NCBI GenBank assembly: GCA_900314655.1
Contig: OMWC01000012.1
Span: 1 to 64,000, forward strand
Source: an uncultured Prevotellaceae bacterium
GTDB taxonomy: Bacteria; Bacteroidota; Bacteroidia; Bacteroidales; Bacteroidaceae
Reading direction: 5' to 3'
Length of the DNA: 64,000 bases
Part shown: positions 34,849 to 43,815 of the stretch, piece after piece
How the letters are laid out: each line of letters starts with the position of its first letter
Numbering within the stretch: the stretch's first letter is position 1
The notes under the pieces: model-generated
The model's database searches: none
The model's input: the letters and a program-made list of their open reading frames with translations, nothing else
What the model was told of the DNA's origin: nothing
Made by a program: the position numbers and the translations under genes

Positions 34849-34891
34849 TCTTCTAAAAGAAAGCAAGAAGCAATTTTAAACTTAATTGAAA

Positions 34892-36067
34892 ATGAAAAGA
34901 ATAAATATATTTGCATCCATGCTCTTGGCATTAGTAGCATTCTCTGCCTGCTCTACCGATCGCGATGACAATCCTGTCCTGCAGATTCCTACCGACGGCA
35001 GTTTCATGCTCTATGCCCCTGGCATTACGGCCAATACCATTGATTTGGACAATAGTCAGAGCCTTACTTTCAAGGTTGACCAGCCCAACTATGGTTACAC
35101 CGCTCATATCACCTACATGATGGAATTCGCTGCATCTGAGAATGGAAGCAACTGGTCTTCCTGGCAATCGACAGATACCAGCAATGAAAATCCCTTGAGC
35201 ATCACCGTTCCCACCAGCGAGATTGCCGGTGCCATAACCAATGGATTGGTAGAACTTGGCCGCGAAGAGGCCCAATTCCCGCTGACTGCGAAAGTGAAAG
35301 CCCGCGTACGCGCCTTCCTTAATGGTATGGAAGAAACCACACCGGTCTATTCACAGGAAGTACAGTTCAATGCCACCACTTCTTACGTGCTGCCTCCAGT
35401 TCCTGCGTTGTTGTTCTATATGGTTGGCGCTCTGCCTGGTTGGTCTGCTGAGGGTGCACTAACTGCTCTCCTATATCCAGAAGGTGGTGATGTATATACC
35501 TACACTTCTAAGTTCGTTGACGGAGATAATCCAGCCAACCTGAAGATTTGGGCACAAGAAGATCTGGGAATTTGGGCAAATGCATATTGTGTTGAAAAAG
35601 ACAAGGATGGTACACAGGATGAAACCGGAGCCATTATCCAGGCAGATGCCGGTGCCATTAAAGCTCCGACGGCTGAATACTACACCTTCACGTTCGACAA
35701 GCACCACATGAGTTACTCGTGGACAAAACTTGAAGAACAGAATCCTGTTGAATATGAGGCTATGTTCGTCGTTGGTGGTTTCAACGGTTGGCCTGGTGAC
35801 GGCGGCGTAGCGATGACTCAGGTAACTCCTCACAACTGGTATGTTGAGACCACTATCGGTGAAGACACCCAATTGAAGTTCCGTGCTAACTATAGTTGGG
35901 ACGTAAACTGGGGCTATGGCTCTGAAGACGGAGAATGGACTGTAACTGCCGACGACTTCGGTAAAGTTGGAGTTGGTGGAGCAAAGAACATTGCCGTAAA
36001 CAAGGGTACTTATCGTTTCTATATCAACGATATCACTGGCAAAATGCTGATCACACCAGTAGAATAA
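34892..36067 (+). CDS. susE: SusE-like surface starch-binding lipoprotein
   Basis: The ATG at 34892 is preferred; the open frame begins with TTG two codons earlier. The 391-residue protein has lipobox AFSACST. An Ig-like SusE N-terminal domain (residues 22-165) is followed by two starch-binding beta-sandwiches. The first runs from about LLFYMVGALPGWSAEG and the second from AMFVVGGFNGWPGD. The conserved GxFNGW and WxxNWGYG motifs are those of SusE/SusF binding sites. It sits in the outer membrane and holds starch near SusCD. It is third in the operon; the next gene starts 33 bases downstream. Confidence 0.82.
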   Translation: MKRINIFASMLLALVAFSACSTDRDDNPVLQIPTDGSFMLYAPGITANTIDLDNSQSLTFKVDQPNYGYTAHITYMMEFAASENGSNWSSWQSTDTSNENPLSITVPTSEIAGAITNGLVELGREEAQFPLTAKVKARVRAFLNGMEETTPVYSQEVQFNATTSYVLPPVPALLFYMVGALPGWSAEGALTALLYPEGGDVYTYTSKFVDGDNPANLKIWAQEDLGIWANAYCVEKDKDGTQDETGAIIQADAGAIKAPTAEYYTFTFDKHHMSYSWTKLEEQNPVEYEAMFVVGGFNGWPGDGGVAMTQVTPHNWYVETTIGEDTQLKFRANYSWDVNWGYGSEDGEWTVTADDFGKVGVGGAKNIAVNKGTYRFYINDITGKMLITPVE

Positions 36068-36100
36068 TTAGATTCATTAACGCGATAAAAGAACAGAACA

Positions 36101-37543
36101 ATGAAAAAGTTATCATTATATTTGATGCTCGCATTTGCGGGTTTGTTCATGACCGCTTGCGGTCCTGAGGATAACGAATTCGCAGGTCTGAAGACAGCAG
36201 AGGCCGAAGGCGCTGTAGTTGTGCCAGGATTCACTGCCGGTCAGATTGCTCTTATCGATCTCAACACCGTTGAAGTAAGCGACGAACTAGATGTGCAGGC
36301 ATTTACCGTTCCAACCACAGCTCTTCCTGAGGGAGTAGAGCTTGCAAAGGCCGAGGTTGTATTCGAAGATGGTACTGTGCTTCCTGCCACTGTCGATGGT
36401 AAGGTATCGGGTAATGCCCTCTCACAATATGTCGCTTCTCTCTATGGCCTGCGCCCCGAAGCCCGTTCGGTGACAGGTAATGTCTACCTCTATGCCGTTC
36501 AAAACGGAGCAGCTGTAAAAATCGATGCCGGCGAGGTTACTTTCAAGGTGGTGCCCAAGGCTCCCGTGATTGCTGCTGCATACTATCTCACGGGTACTAT
36601 GAACGGATGGGACAACAACAATACCGACTTCATGCTCTCCAACGGAGGTGACGATCCTTATGCCAACCCCACCTTCACTTGCACGCTCAAGATGGAAGAT
36701 CTGGGTAATCCCACTTCTATCGAGTTCAAGGCAACTCCCGACAATGGTTTGGGTGGTGACTGGAGTGGCTGTCTGGCTGCAGGCGATGAAGAAGGCAAGT
36801 TCAACTACAACAATATTGGCGGCAACTTCAAGATTGAAGGTATCAAAGCCAACACGAAGTATATTCGCCTGATTTTCAACATGCTCGACCAGACTTGGGC
36901 TTACGAGGAAATTGCCTTTGCCCCATACATCTATGAGGCTGGTTGCAACAACAATTGGGGTGGTGACTACCAGCAGCCTCTCTACTGTGCAGACGGTGAA
37001 GGAACATATACCGGTTTCTTCTATGCGCAGGAAGACAGTTGGACTGGAGGCAAGGGTGCCTTTAAGTTCCGCGGTGCTGCCGACAATTGGGACAATGGCA
37101 ACTATGGTACGGGCTCACTCAATGCCGACGGTTTGACCGGTACGCTGATAGACGACGGTGGCTCTGGCAATGTCATGCCCGAACCTGGGTTCTATCGTGC
37201 CGACGTCAATCTTGCCAGCATGACCTTCAAACTGACTCCTATCCACAGTGTCTTCGTGGTAGGCAGCGCTGTCAACAACGACTGGGACAAGGGTGTTGAG
37301 ATGACCTTCAATAAGGCCGAACGTTGTTGGGAGTGCGATGCCACCTTCACCGAAGCCGGTGTCATCAAGTTCAAGGGTAATGGCACTTGGGACAACGAGG
37401 ACGGCAACTGGGGCGGATCGTTAGACAATATTATCAACGGCTCTAACGATAATATTCCTGTCAGCCTCTCGGGGAAGGTACACATCAAGTTCTTCCCGCT
37501 TTGCGACACCAAGTCGTATGCAGTCATTACTCCTGCGAATTAA
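36101..37543 (+). CDS. susF: SusF-like surface starch-binding lipoprotein
   Basis: This 480-residue protein has lipobox LFMTACGP and an N-terminal Ig-like domain (residues 20-150). Three tandem starch-binding domains follow, starting near AAYYLTGTMNGWDNNNTD, YIYEAGCNNNWGG and VFVVGSAVNNDWDKG. Each carries the aromatic pair and KFRG/KFKG strand typical of SusE/SusF modules. It helps to hold starch at the cell surface. It is the last gene before a strong intrinsic terminator at 37564-37597, so susC-susD-susE-susF is one transcription unit. Confidence 0.82.
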   Translation: MKKLSLYLMLAFAGLFMTACGPEDNEFAGLKTAEAEGAVVVPGFTAGQIALIDLNTVEVSDELDVQAFTVPTTALPEGVELAKAEVVFEDGTVLPATVDGKVSGNALSQYVASLYGLRPEARSVTGNVYLYAVQNGAAVKIDAGEVTFKVVPKAPVIAAAYYLTGTMNGWDNNNTDFMLSNGGDDPYANPTFTCTLKMEDLGNPTSIEFKATPDNGLGGDWSGCLAAGDEEGKFNYNNIGGNFKIEGIKANTKYIRLIFNMLDQTWAYEEIAFAPYIYEAGCNNNWGGDYQQPLYCADGEGTYTGFFYAQEDSWTGGKGAFKFRGAADNWDNGNYGTGSLNADGLTGTLIDDGGSGNVMPEPGFYRADVNLASMTFKLTPIHSVFVVGSAVNNDWDKGVEMTFNKAERCWECDATFTEAGVIKFKGNGTWDNEDGNWGGSLDNIINGSNDNIPVSLSGKVHIKFFPLCDTKSYAVITPAN

Positions 37544-37563
37544 CCTTTTAATTCTATATCACT

Positions 37564-37597
37564 CAGGCGGACATCCTTAGGGTGCCCGCCTGTTTTT
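37564..37597 (+). terminator. Intrinsic terminator of the susCDEF operon
   Basis: CAGGCGG (37564-37570) pairs with CCGCCTG (37586-37592), and CATCC pairs with GGGTG inside it, around loop TTA. A run of five T follows (37593-37597). It starts 20 bases after the susF stop. Confidence 0.8.
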
Positions 37598-37607
37598 ATG
37601 CAACGGA

Positions 37608-37621
37608 TGCAATCGTTTGCA
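37608..37621. promoter_or_regulatory. LacI-family operator upstream of the secreted amylase gene
   Basis: TGCAATCGTTTGCA matches TGCAAACGTTTGCA, the centre of the 27401-27444 palindrome, in 13 of 14 positions. It lies 56 bases upstream of the amylase -7 box. Confidence 0.6.
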
Positions 37622-37676
37622 CACGCCAAGTAGCGAAAAGTAAGCAGGTTAGGAAACAATGAAAACAAATATTTAA

Positions 37677-37684
37677 TATATTTG
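37677..37684 (+). promoter_or_regulatory. Promoter -7 element of the secreted amylase gene
   Basis: TATATTTG is an exact TAnnTTTG, 29 bases before the ATG at 37714. No clear -33 TTTG is seen. Confidence 0.5.
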
Positions 37685-37713
37685 CACAGAAAATCCCATA
37701 AACTTTTACAGCA

Positions 37714-39711
37714 ATGAAGAAAATACTGATACTCCTACTTGCTTTGCTCCTTTGCATGAGCACTTCACAGGAAACCATGGCTGCCGAAGGATGGCCTGCC
37801 AACTATGGTGGCGTCATGCTTCAAGGATTCTATTGGGATTCCTTCACCGACACTCATTGGAGCACGCTTGAGGCACAAGCCAACGAACTTTCTTCAGCCT
37901 TCTCGCTCATCTGGGTTCCGCAGAGTGCAAAAGCAGCCAGCAATCCTTCCATGGGTTACAACCCACTCTACTTCTACAACCAGAATTCCTCTTTCGGCAA
38001 TGAAGCAGAGCTAAAATCGATGATAAACACTTTCAAGGACAAGGGTTTGCTGACAATTGCAGACATTGTGGTAAACCACCGCGGAAATGTCTCCAATTGG
38101 GTGGATTTCCCTACAGAGACCAACCCTTATGACGGTAAGACCTATCAGATGAATTCTACAGACATCGTTGCTAATGATGATGGCGGTGCTACTAAGAACT
38201 GGGCCAAGGATAATGGCTACCAATTGAGCAGCAATAATGATACAGGCGAAGATTTTCCCGGATTGCGCGATCTCGACCACAAAAGTGAGAACGTGCGCAA
38301 CAACGTAAAAGCATACCTAATATACCTACTTAACTATCTAGGTTATACCGGATTCCGTTACGATGTCGCTAAAGGTTTCTCCGCCTCCTATTTTGGTGAA
38401 TATAATCAGGCTGCAGCACCGCAGTTTTCTGTAGGTGAATACTGGGACGGCAATGCCTCTGCCGTGAAGACATGGATCAACGGCACCAAAGTAGACAACA
38501 CCATTCAGAGTGCAGCCTTTGACTTCCCCTTCCGGTATACTGTTCGCGATGCCATCAATAATAACGACTGGACAAAACTTGGTGGAACCAGTGTTATGTC
38601 TGACACTAATTACCGCCGCTATTCCGTTACCTTTGTAGAGAATCATGACACCGAGCGACGTGCCAATGCTGCACAAGACCCTATCACACGTGATACTCTC
38701 GCTGCCAATGCCTTCCTCCTCGGTATGCCAGGCACACCTTGTGTTTTCTTGAAGCATTGGCAGGCCTACAAACCTGAGATTGCTGCAATGATAGCCGCTC
38801 GGAAAGCTGCTGGCATCACAAATACTAGCACCTATTCAAACATGGCAAGAAGCAAAGGCTATTATGCCAACCTAGTCAACAGTAAACTCCTCGTAGCCGT
38901 TGGTAACAACGTCCAAGATTATAAGCCTAACGACAACTACATCGAGATTCTTTCTGGCTATCACTACCGCTATTTCTTGCACAAGAACGCCGAAACAGCT
39001 TGGGTGGACAAAGCCTCTGGAGAGTATAATCTTCCTCTTAGCGTAAAACTCTCTGCTATCTCAGCTGATGCTAATGCTCAGCTCGTCTATACCCTAGACG
39101 GCAGCGAACCTACTGCTTATAGCACGAAAGTGGCCTCTGGTACCTCCATTGACATTACCGGCGCCTGCACACTTAAGGTTGGTCTCCTTATTGGCAGCAC
39201 TGTTTCTAGCATTATAACGCGCGAATACACAATTAATTCTTTCCAACCTTACGACATCACCATTTATGTCAACACTGACAAGGTAGGATGGAGCAACGTC
39301 AACTTCTGGACATGGGGAGGCGACGGCACTCATGCTCCAACCAATTCCAATTGGCCTGGCGACAAAGTGTCCAGTACCACCACAATCAATGGTAAGCAGT
39401 GGTATGCAAAGACCTACACCATCAACAGCGCCAGTGATTGCGTCAACTTCGTCTTCAGTACGGGTACTGGCAGTCCACAGACTATTGACATCAACGATAT
39501 CAACGAGACAACATACTTTGAGATATCTACAGATACAGAAGGTGGTAAGAACAAAGTCAACGATGTCACTTCCACAACGGACATTGAACAAATAATGGAA
39601 TCTCAAAATCCACTACCCGACAACCGCTACTACAACCTGAACGGCCAGCAGGTGGTGCCCAACCGCCCGGGTATCTATATCCATAATGGCAAACGATACA
39701 TCAAGAGATGA
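37714..39711 (+). CDS. Secreted alpha-amylase, GH13, with CBM26 and C-terminal tail
   Basis: This 665-residue protein has a signal peptide ending ETMAAEG. The GH13 barrel opens GVMLQGFYWDSF and has all four regions: DIVVNH, GFRYDVAKG (nucleophile Asp), FSVGEYWDG (Glu) and FVENHDTER. After domain C there is a chitobiase-type strand module (YTLDGSEPTAYSTKV), then a CBM26 starch-binding domain (ITIYVNTDKVGWSNVNFWTW, then KQWYAKTYTI). The C-terminal tail is YYNLNGQQV...GIYIHNGKRYIKR, like the last residues of the second GH53 enzyme. It cuts starch outside the cell or at the surface. It has its own promoter and a LacI-type site. The next gene overlaps its stop by four bases (ATGA). Confidence 0.9.
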   Translation: MKKILILLLALLLCMSTSQETMAAEGWPANYGGVMLQGFYWDSFTDTHWSTLEAQANELSSAFSLIWVPQSAKAASNPSMGYNPLYFYNQNSSFGNEAELKSMINTFKDKGLLTIADIVVNHRGNVSNWVDFPTETNPYDGKTYQMNSTDIVANDDGGATKNWAKDNGYQLSSNNDTGEDFPGLRDLDHKSENVRNNVKAYLIYLLNYLGYTGFRYDVAKGFSASYFGEYNQAAAPQFSVGEYWDGNASAVKTWINGTKVDNTIQSAAFDFPFRYTVRDAINNNDWTKLGGTSVMSDTNYRRYSVTFVENHDTERRANAAQDPITRDTLAANAFLLGMPGTPCVFLKHWQAYKPEIAAMIAARKAAGITNTSTYSNMARSKGYYANLVNSKLLVAVGNNVQDYKPNDNYIEILSGYHYRYFLHKNAETAWVDKASGEYNLPLSVKLSAISADANAQLVYTLDGSEPTAYSTKVASGTSIDITGACTLKVGLLIGSTVSSIITREYTINSFQPYDITIYVNTDKVGWSNVNFWTWGGDGTHAPTNSNWPGDKVSSTTTINGKQWYAKTYTINSASDCVNFVFSTGTGSPQTIDINDINETTYFEISTDTEGGKNKVNDVTSTTDIEQIMESQNPLPDNRYYNLNGQQVVPNRPGIYIHNGKRYIKR

Positions 39712-40814
39712 AAAATATTAGTTTTCTCATTATATTCGCAGGAATGTGGCTCACGGGCTGCATTCCTGTTTCTGCTCAGAAGAAACTGCTCGGCGGCGAC
39801 ATCTCGCTGCTGCCCTCGTATATAGAAAAAGGTACGGAGTTCCGCACCGAGTCGGGACGGCGCATCAAGCGTCCGCTCCGTTTCTTCCGCCAGCAGGGTT
39901 GGAACGCCATGCGCGTAAGGCTTTTTGTGGATCCCGAAAAAGCACCGCAAGCCCACAAGGGTGAAGGCGTGTGCCAAGACCTCGACTACGTGATTGCACT
40001 CTCCAAGGACATCAAGCAGGCCGGACATCAGCTGATGCTCGACTTCCACTACAGCGACACCTGGGCCGATCCCGGCAAGCAGTTCACTCCTAACGGCTGG
40101 CTGCAAACAGACAGCTTGGCACTGCCCGACACGCTCTACCAGTACACCCGTCGCTGTCTGCAGGCAATGGTAAAGGCCGGATGCGCTCCTGAACTCATTC
40201 AGGTGGGTAACGAAATCACCTTCGGAATGCTTTGGCCGAAAGCCAAGGTAGACCCGCTAAAGCCCGAGCGCTGGCCCTATCTCTGCCAGTTGCTCAAGAG
40301 TGGTGTGAAGGCCTGCCGTGAGGTTTGTCCCGAGGCGAAAATTATCATTCACACGGAGCACGCACAGGATTCGGCTGCCACCCGTGCGTACTACAAAAAA
40401 CTGGCGGCATTCGGCGTTGATTACGACATCATCGGACTCTCCTACTATCCCATGTGGCACGAGCGGCTGCCCATTCTCTCCGAGACGCTTCGCATGCTGG
40501 AGCGCGAGTTCCCGCAGAAACCTGTGATGATTGTAGAGACCGCTTTCTACTATAGTCACGAGAACGACCCCTGGGCCAAGCCCTCGCAATACAGCGAATA
40601 CTATCCCATCAGCATCGAGGGCCAGCGACAGTTCACGGCAGAACTCGTCAGCGAACTGAACCGCCACCGTAACGTGACGGGACTATTCTGGTGGTTCCCC
40701 GAGGAAAACGGCTACAAGAACACCGTCACCAAGGGATGGCTCAACCGCGGACTCTTCGACAACCGCACAGGGCGCGCCCTGCCAGCCCTGCAAGAAATGA
40801 AAAAGTTCAGATAA
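39708..40814 (+). CDS. Arabinogalactan endo-beta-1,4-galactanase, GH53
   Basis: This 368-residue protein has a signal peptide with a CIPVSAQ end. The GH53 barrel is shown by GGDISLLPSYIEKG, FFRQQGWNAMRVRLFVDP, MLDFHYSDTWADPGKQ, LIQVGNEITFGMLWP (acid/base Glu in GNE), IIGLSYYPMW and VMIVETAFYY (nucleophile Glu). It cuts beta-1,4-galactan, a pectin side chain. Its ATG overlaps the amylase stop (ATGA), so it is translationally coupled to a starch enzyme although the substrate differs. It has no extra binding domain, unlike the paralogue that follows. Confidence 0.9.
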   Translation: MKNISFLIIFAGMWLTGCIPVSAQKKLLGGDISLLPSYIEKGTEFRTESGRRIKRPLRFFRQQGWNAMRVRLFVDPEKAPQAHKGEGVCQDLDYVIALSKDIKQAGHQLMLDFHYSDTWADPGKQFTPNGWLQTDSLALPDTLYQYTRRCLQAMVKAGCAPELIQVGNEITFGMLWPKAKVDPLKPERWPYLCQLLKSGVKACREVCPEAKIIIHTEHAQDSAATRAYYKKLAAFGVDYDIIGLSYYPMWHERLPILSETLRMLEREFPQKPVMIVETAFYYSHENDPWAKPSQYSEYYPISIEGQRQFTAELVSELNRHRNVTGLFWWFPEENGYKNTVTKGWLNRGLFDNRTGRALPALQEMKKFR

Positions 40815-40819
40815 AAGTT

Positions 40820-40850
40820 TTGCCCTTTCATTTTTTATCCATACCTTTGC
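40820..40850 (+). promoter_or_regulatory. Consensus promoter of the second GH53 gene
   Basis: TTTG (40820-40823), 19 bases, TACCTTTG (40843-40850). The ATG follows at 40886, giving a leader of about 29 bases. Confidence 0.75.
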
Positions 40851-40885
40851 ACGCAAACGGACTCATTATTTAACAAAAACTACTT

Positions 40886-42496
40886 ATGAAAATCAGAACT
40901 CTACTCACTGGCATCCTCGCTTTTGCATCCATCTGTGGAAGTGCCCAGACAAAATATGCTGGAGGCGACCTCTCCATGCTCACGAAATACGAGGAAGCCA
41001 ACGTGGCCTACTACGACGTGAACGGCACCAAGATTGAAAACGGCAAACTGCTGGAATTCCTGCGCGACGATGCCGGATTCAACATCGTCCGCGTGCGACT
41101 GTTCGTGAATCCCACGGGAGCCACGGGCGTCTGCCAGGATCTCGACTACGTGAAGAAATTGGGAAAGCAAATCAAAGACGCGGGCATGGCCTTCATGCTA
41201 GATTTCCACTATAGCGACACCTGGGCCGACCCCAGCAACCAATACACACCGGCAGCATGGAGCAGCCTGAGCGATGCCGACCTCTACACCAAGATCTACG
41301 ACTACACCAAGGAATGCCTCAACGCGCTGAAAGCCTACGGCGCAACGCCCGACTTCATCCAGACCGGCAACGAAATCTCCTACGGCATGCTCTGGGGTCC
41401 CAAAGGCACCTCCTCTCCCAAGCAATGCTACAGCGACAGCAGCGATGCCAACTGGACCCGTTTCACCACCCTGCTGAAAAATGCCGTAGCCGCTTGTCGT
41501 ATCATGTGTCCTGAAGCTAAGATTATCCTCCATTCAGAACGCAGCGGGGACTGGCCCACTCTCAATGGATGGCTCAGTAGGATCAAAAATGCCAATATTG
41601 ACTATGACATTATTGGACTCTCTTTCTATCCTTTTTGGCACGGAAACCTAGCCACATTGAAAACAACCCTCTCTAACTGTCATACCAACTACCCTCAAAA
41701 GGATGTAATGATAGTAGAGACTGCTTATAATAACGCATATTATCCTTCAGGAGACAAAATTAAGGATTTCAGTAGCACATGGCCCGCCACACCTGCTGGA
41801 CAAAAAAAATTCATTGATGACCTTGTGACTGCCATCAAAGACTTAACATACGTCACAGGTCTGCTTTATTGGTTTCCCGAAGAAAACTTCTTCAACAACA
41901 ATTTATACGGAGAATGGCTAAATAGAGGCCTCTTCGGTACAAACACTAATGCAAACGGCCATGCTGTAGAGGCCCTCTACATCATTCAGGAATTCCTCGG
42001 CAAGAGTTCCAGCACGGAACATGAAGTCAAGCAAATCTATGCCTTAGGCACCGGCGAAGAACTGGGCGACTGGAATCTGAGCAACTGTAAGGCCATGACC
42101 CCATGCGCTGACGGTGCAAGCTATTATATCGACGTGAAACCCACAGGCGATATCTGGCTCTGCTTCAGTGACGGCACCGACCTCAGCTGGGACACCTATA
42201 ATGCAACCTATCGTTTGTCAACAGGCGTGAAGGACGATCCCATCAGCATCGGCAACACCTATCAGCTGTCAAAAGCCGGCGACTTTGCCATGAAGCTCGC
42301 TGCCGGAGAATACCGCCTTACCGTGAACAGCAAGACCTGGCAACTGAAAGTGGAGGACTTGGCAACAGCCCATATTGGCGGAATACAAGGCGAAACATCA
42401 GCCGACAGTCCTGTCTATGACCTTAGTGGACGCCGTGTCAACAATATGCAGAAGCCCGGCGTATATATCAAGGGAAAGCGGAAAATCATGAAATGA
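40886..42496 (+). CDS. Endo-beta-1,4-galactanase, GH53, with C-terminal accessory domain
   Basis: This 536-residue protein has a signal peptide ending CGSAQ. The GH53 barrel is at residues 25-375, with MLDFHYSDTWADPSNQYTP, FIQTGNEISYGMLWGP (acid/base Glu), IIGLSFYPFWHGNL and VMIVETAYNN (nucleophile). A beta-rich module of about 110 residues follows (IYALGTGEELGDWNLSNCKA, then DIWLCFSDGTDLSW) and may bind glycan or starch, as the GxxLGDW pattern resembles SusE/CBM modules. The tail VYDLSGRRV...GVYIKGKRKIMK resembles that of the amylase. It is a paralogue of the preceding GH53 with its own promoter. The reading frame changes composition after about 41500 (more AT), which may mark an old recombination. 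Confidence 0.9.
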   Translation: MKIRTLLTGILAFASICGSAQTKYAGGDLSMLTKYEEANVAYYDVNGTKIENGKLLEFLRDDAGFNIVRVRLFVNPTGATGVCQDLDYVKKLGKQIKDAGMAFMLDFHYSDTWADPSNQYTPAAWSSLSDADLYTKIYDYTKECLNALKAYGATPDFIQTGNEISYGMLWGPKGTSSPKQCYSDSSDANWTRFTTLLKNAVAACRIMCPEAKIILHSERSGDWPTLNGWLSRIKNANIDYDIIGLSFYPFWHGNLATLKTTLSNCHTNYPQKDVMIVETAYNNAYYPSGDKIKDFSSTWPATPAGQKKFIDDLVTAIKDLTYVTGLLYWFPEENFFNNNLYGEWLNRGLFGTNTNANGHAVEALYIIQEFLGKSSSTEHEVKQIYALGTGEELGDWNLSNCKAMTPCADGASYYIDVKPTGDIWLCFSDGTDLSWDTYNATYRLSTGVKDDPISIGNTYQLSKAGDFAMKLAAGEYRLTVNSKTWQLKVEDLATAHIGGIQGETSADSPVYDLSGRRVNNMQKPGVYIKGKRKIMK

Positions 42497-42543
42497 GCAG
42501 GCGCTAATGCCTTCTTTAGAAACCGCTAATTAGTACCCAGACA

Positions 42544-42628
42544 ACAAAGTAAATTAGTTTGTTCTTCATCGGATGATACTTTGACCTTCATCGGATGATG
42601 TTTTGAAGAACAAACTAATTTACTTTGT
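42544..42628. repeat. AT-rich palindromic element R10 between convergent genes
   Basis: Perfect 25-base arms (42544-42568 and 42604-42628) enclose a 35-base centre. Inside, TTCATCGGATGAT recurs as a direct repeat (42565-42577 and 42587-42599). The same arms, in the opposite sense, recur at 52140-52232. It sits between the GH53 gene and the end of argC and may act as a two-way terminator. Confidence 0.8.
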
Positions 42629-42699
42629 ATCCGCTCCTATTAACAAAAACCAACGACTTCATGCATTTTAGAAGGCGTGAAGGCATTGGTATGTAGTTC

Positions 42700-43812
42700 T
42701 CAAAATGCAGAGGCTTTCAGCCGGAGCCCCGCATCTTCGGGCAGCGAGAACATGATGTTCATGTTCTGGACGGCCTGGCCCACGGCACCCTTTAGTAAGT
42801 TGTCGATGATGGAGGTAATAACGAGTTTGTTGCCAAACTTGTCGCAATGTACCAGACACTTATTGGTGTTCACCACCTGCTTCAGGTCGATAGCCTTGTC
42901 GCTGTAGTGGGTGAAGGCGGCATCCTTATAGAAATCCTTATAGAAGGCCACGATGTCCTCTAAGGAACGGTCGGTCTTGATGACTTCGGTGACGAAAATT
43001 CCACGGGCGAAATCACCTCGATAAGGGATGAAGTCGATGGAGACCTCATTCATCCCCCCTTCGGGGGGACAGAGGGGGGATGTGATATGCGGTGCTCCAG
43101 CGGGTTTCACTTCGTTGAGACTTTGGCAGATTTCGTGCAGATGCTGGTGGGTGAAAAGTTTGTAGGTACTCATGTTATTGTTACGCCACGAGAAATGGGT
43201 GGTGGCACCGGGTTTCTGTCCGGCTCCCGTGCTTCCGGTAATACCATTCACGGCCACATCGTCGTTGATGAGTCCCATCTTGGCAGCCGGCAGCAGACCC
43301 AACTGAATGCAGGTGGCGAAACATCCGGGATTGGCCACGTTCATGGCTCCAGCGGTCTCTGCCTTATGTATCTCGGGTAAGCCATATACAAAAGTCCCCG
43401 ACCCCCCTCTAACTCCCCCGAGGGGGAGAACTGAAGACTGGGAAGCCTCCCCTCGGGGAGGTTGGGAGGGAGTCAGCCTGAAATCTTGGGCCAGGTCGAT
43501 AATCTTCACATGAGCAGGAATTTCGTGTTCCTTCAGGAACTGCTCACTCTTGCCATGACCGAAGCAGAAGAACAGTACATCGACCTGATCGAAGGGCATC
43601 TCTGACGTAAACCTCAAATCGGTCTCGCCGATAAGTCCTTCGTGTACATCAGAAACCAGATTACCTGCATTACTTTCGGAATTGGCGAAGACAATCTCAG
43701 CCTGTGGATGGTTGAGCAGCAGGCGAATCAGTTCGCCACCGGTGTAGCCGGCGGCGCCTAAGACCCCCACCCTAACCCTCCCCGAGGGGAGGGAAGTATT
43801 GTTTGCTATCAT
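42700..43812 (-). CDS. argC: N-acetyl-gamma-glutamyl-phosphate reductase with three in-frame palindromic insertions
   Basis: This 370-residue protein catalyses the NADPH-dependent third step of arginine synthesis. The nucleotide-binding start is GVLGAAGYTGGELIRLLLNH. The catalytic Cys lies in NVANPGCFATCIQLGLLP. HQHLHEICQSLNEV and DFARGIFVTEVIKTD are conserved C-terminal blocks. Three GC-rich palindromes are read through. SLPSGRVRV lies at the extreme N-terminus. TPSQPPRGEASQSSVLPLGG lies between IIDLAQDFRL and TFVYGLPEI. TSPLCPPEGGM lies between GAPHI and NEVSIDFIPYRGDFARG. The frame and the catalytic blocks are intact, so the enzyme is probably active. In Bacteroidota this enzyme may act on N-succinyl intermediates. 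It is the last gene of argR-GNAT-argG-(DUF559)-argC. Confidence 0.9.
   Translation of the reverse strand: MIANNTSLPSGRVRVGVLGAAGYTGGELIRLLLNHPQAEIVFANSESNAGNLVSDVHEGLIGETDLRFTSEMPFDQVDVLFFCFGHGKSEQFLKEHEIPAHVKIIDLAQDFRLTPSQPPRGEASQSSVLPLGGVRGGSGTFVYGLPEIHKAETAGAMNVANPGCFATCIQLGLLPAAKMGLINDDVAVNGITGSTGAGQKPGATTHFSWRNNNMSTYKLFTHQHLHEICQSLNEVKPAGAPHITSPLCPPEGGMNEVSIDFIPYRGDFARGIFVTEVIKTDRSLEDIVAFYKDFYKDAAFTHYSDKAIDLKQVVNTNKCLVHCDKFGNKLVITSIIDNLLKGAVGQAVQNMNIMFSLPEDAGLRLKASAF
43051..43082. repeat. GC-rich palindromic element R6, in frame in argC
   Basis: CATCCCCCC (43051-43059) pairs perfectly with GGGGGGATG (43074-43082), with an inner CCCCCC/GGGGGG hairpin. It encodes SPLCPPEGGM in the ArgC protein. 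Confidence 0.75.
43400..43474. repeat. GC-rich palindromic element R5, in frame in argC
   Basis: It contains the same two hairpins as R2, base for base: CTCCCCCGAGGGGGAG (43413-43428) and GGAAGCCTCCCCTCGGGGAG (43441-43460). The spacer is longer. It encodes PPRGEAS in the same phase as R2. Confidence 0.82.
43759..43795. repeat. GC-rich palindromic element R7, one end of the DUF559 cassette, N-terminus of argC
   Basis: The core CCCTCCCC-GA-GGGGAGGG (43776-43793) is a perfect hairpin. Read on the minus strand, the 37 bases match 44215-44251 at 35 positions. It supplies ArgC residues of about 6 to 18. Confidence 0.82.
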
Positions 43813-43815
43813 ATT

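Noticed and set aside
34903..34912. TATATTTG promoter-like sequence
   Set aside because: It lies inside the start of susE, within an operon already served by an upstream promoter, and has no -33 partner.
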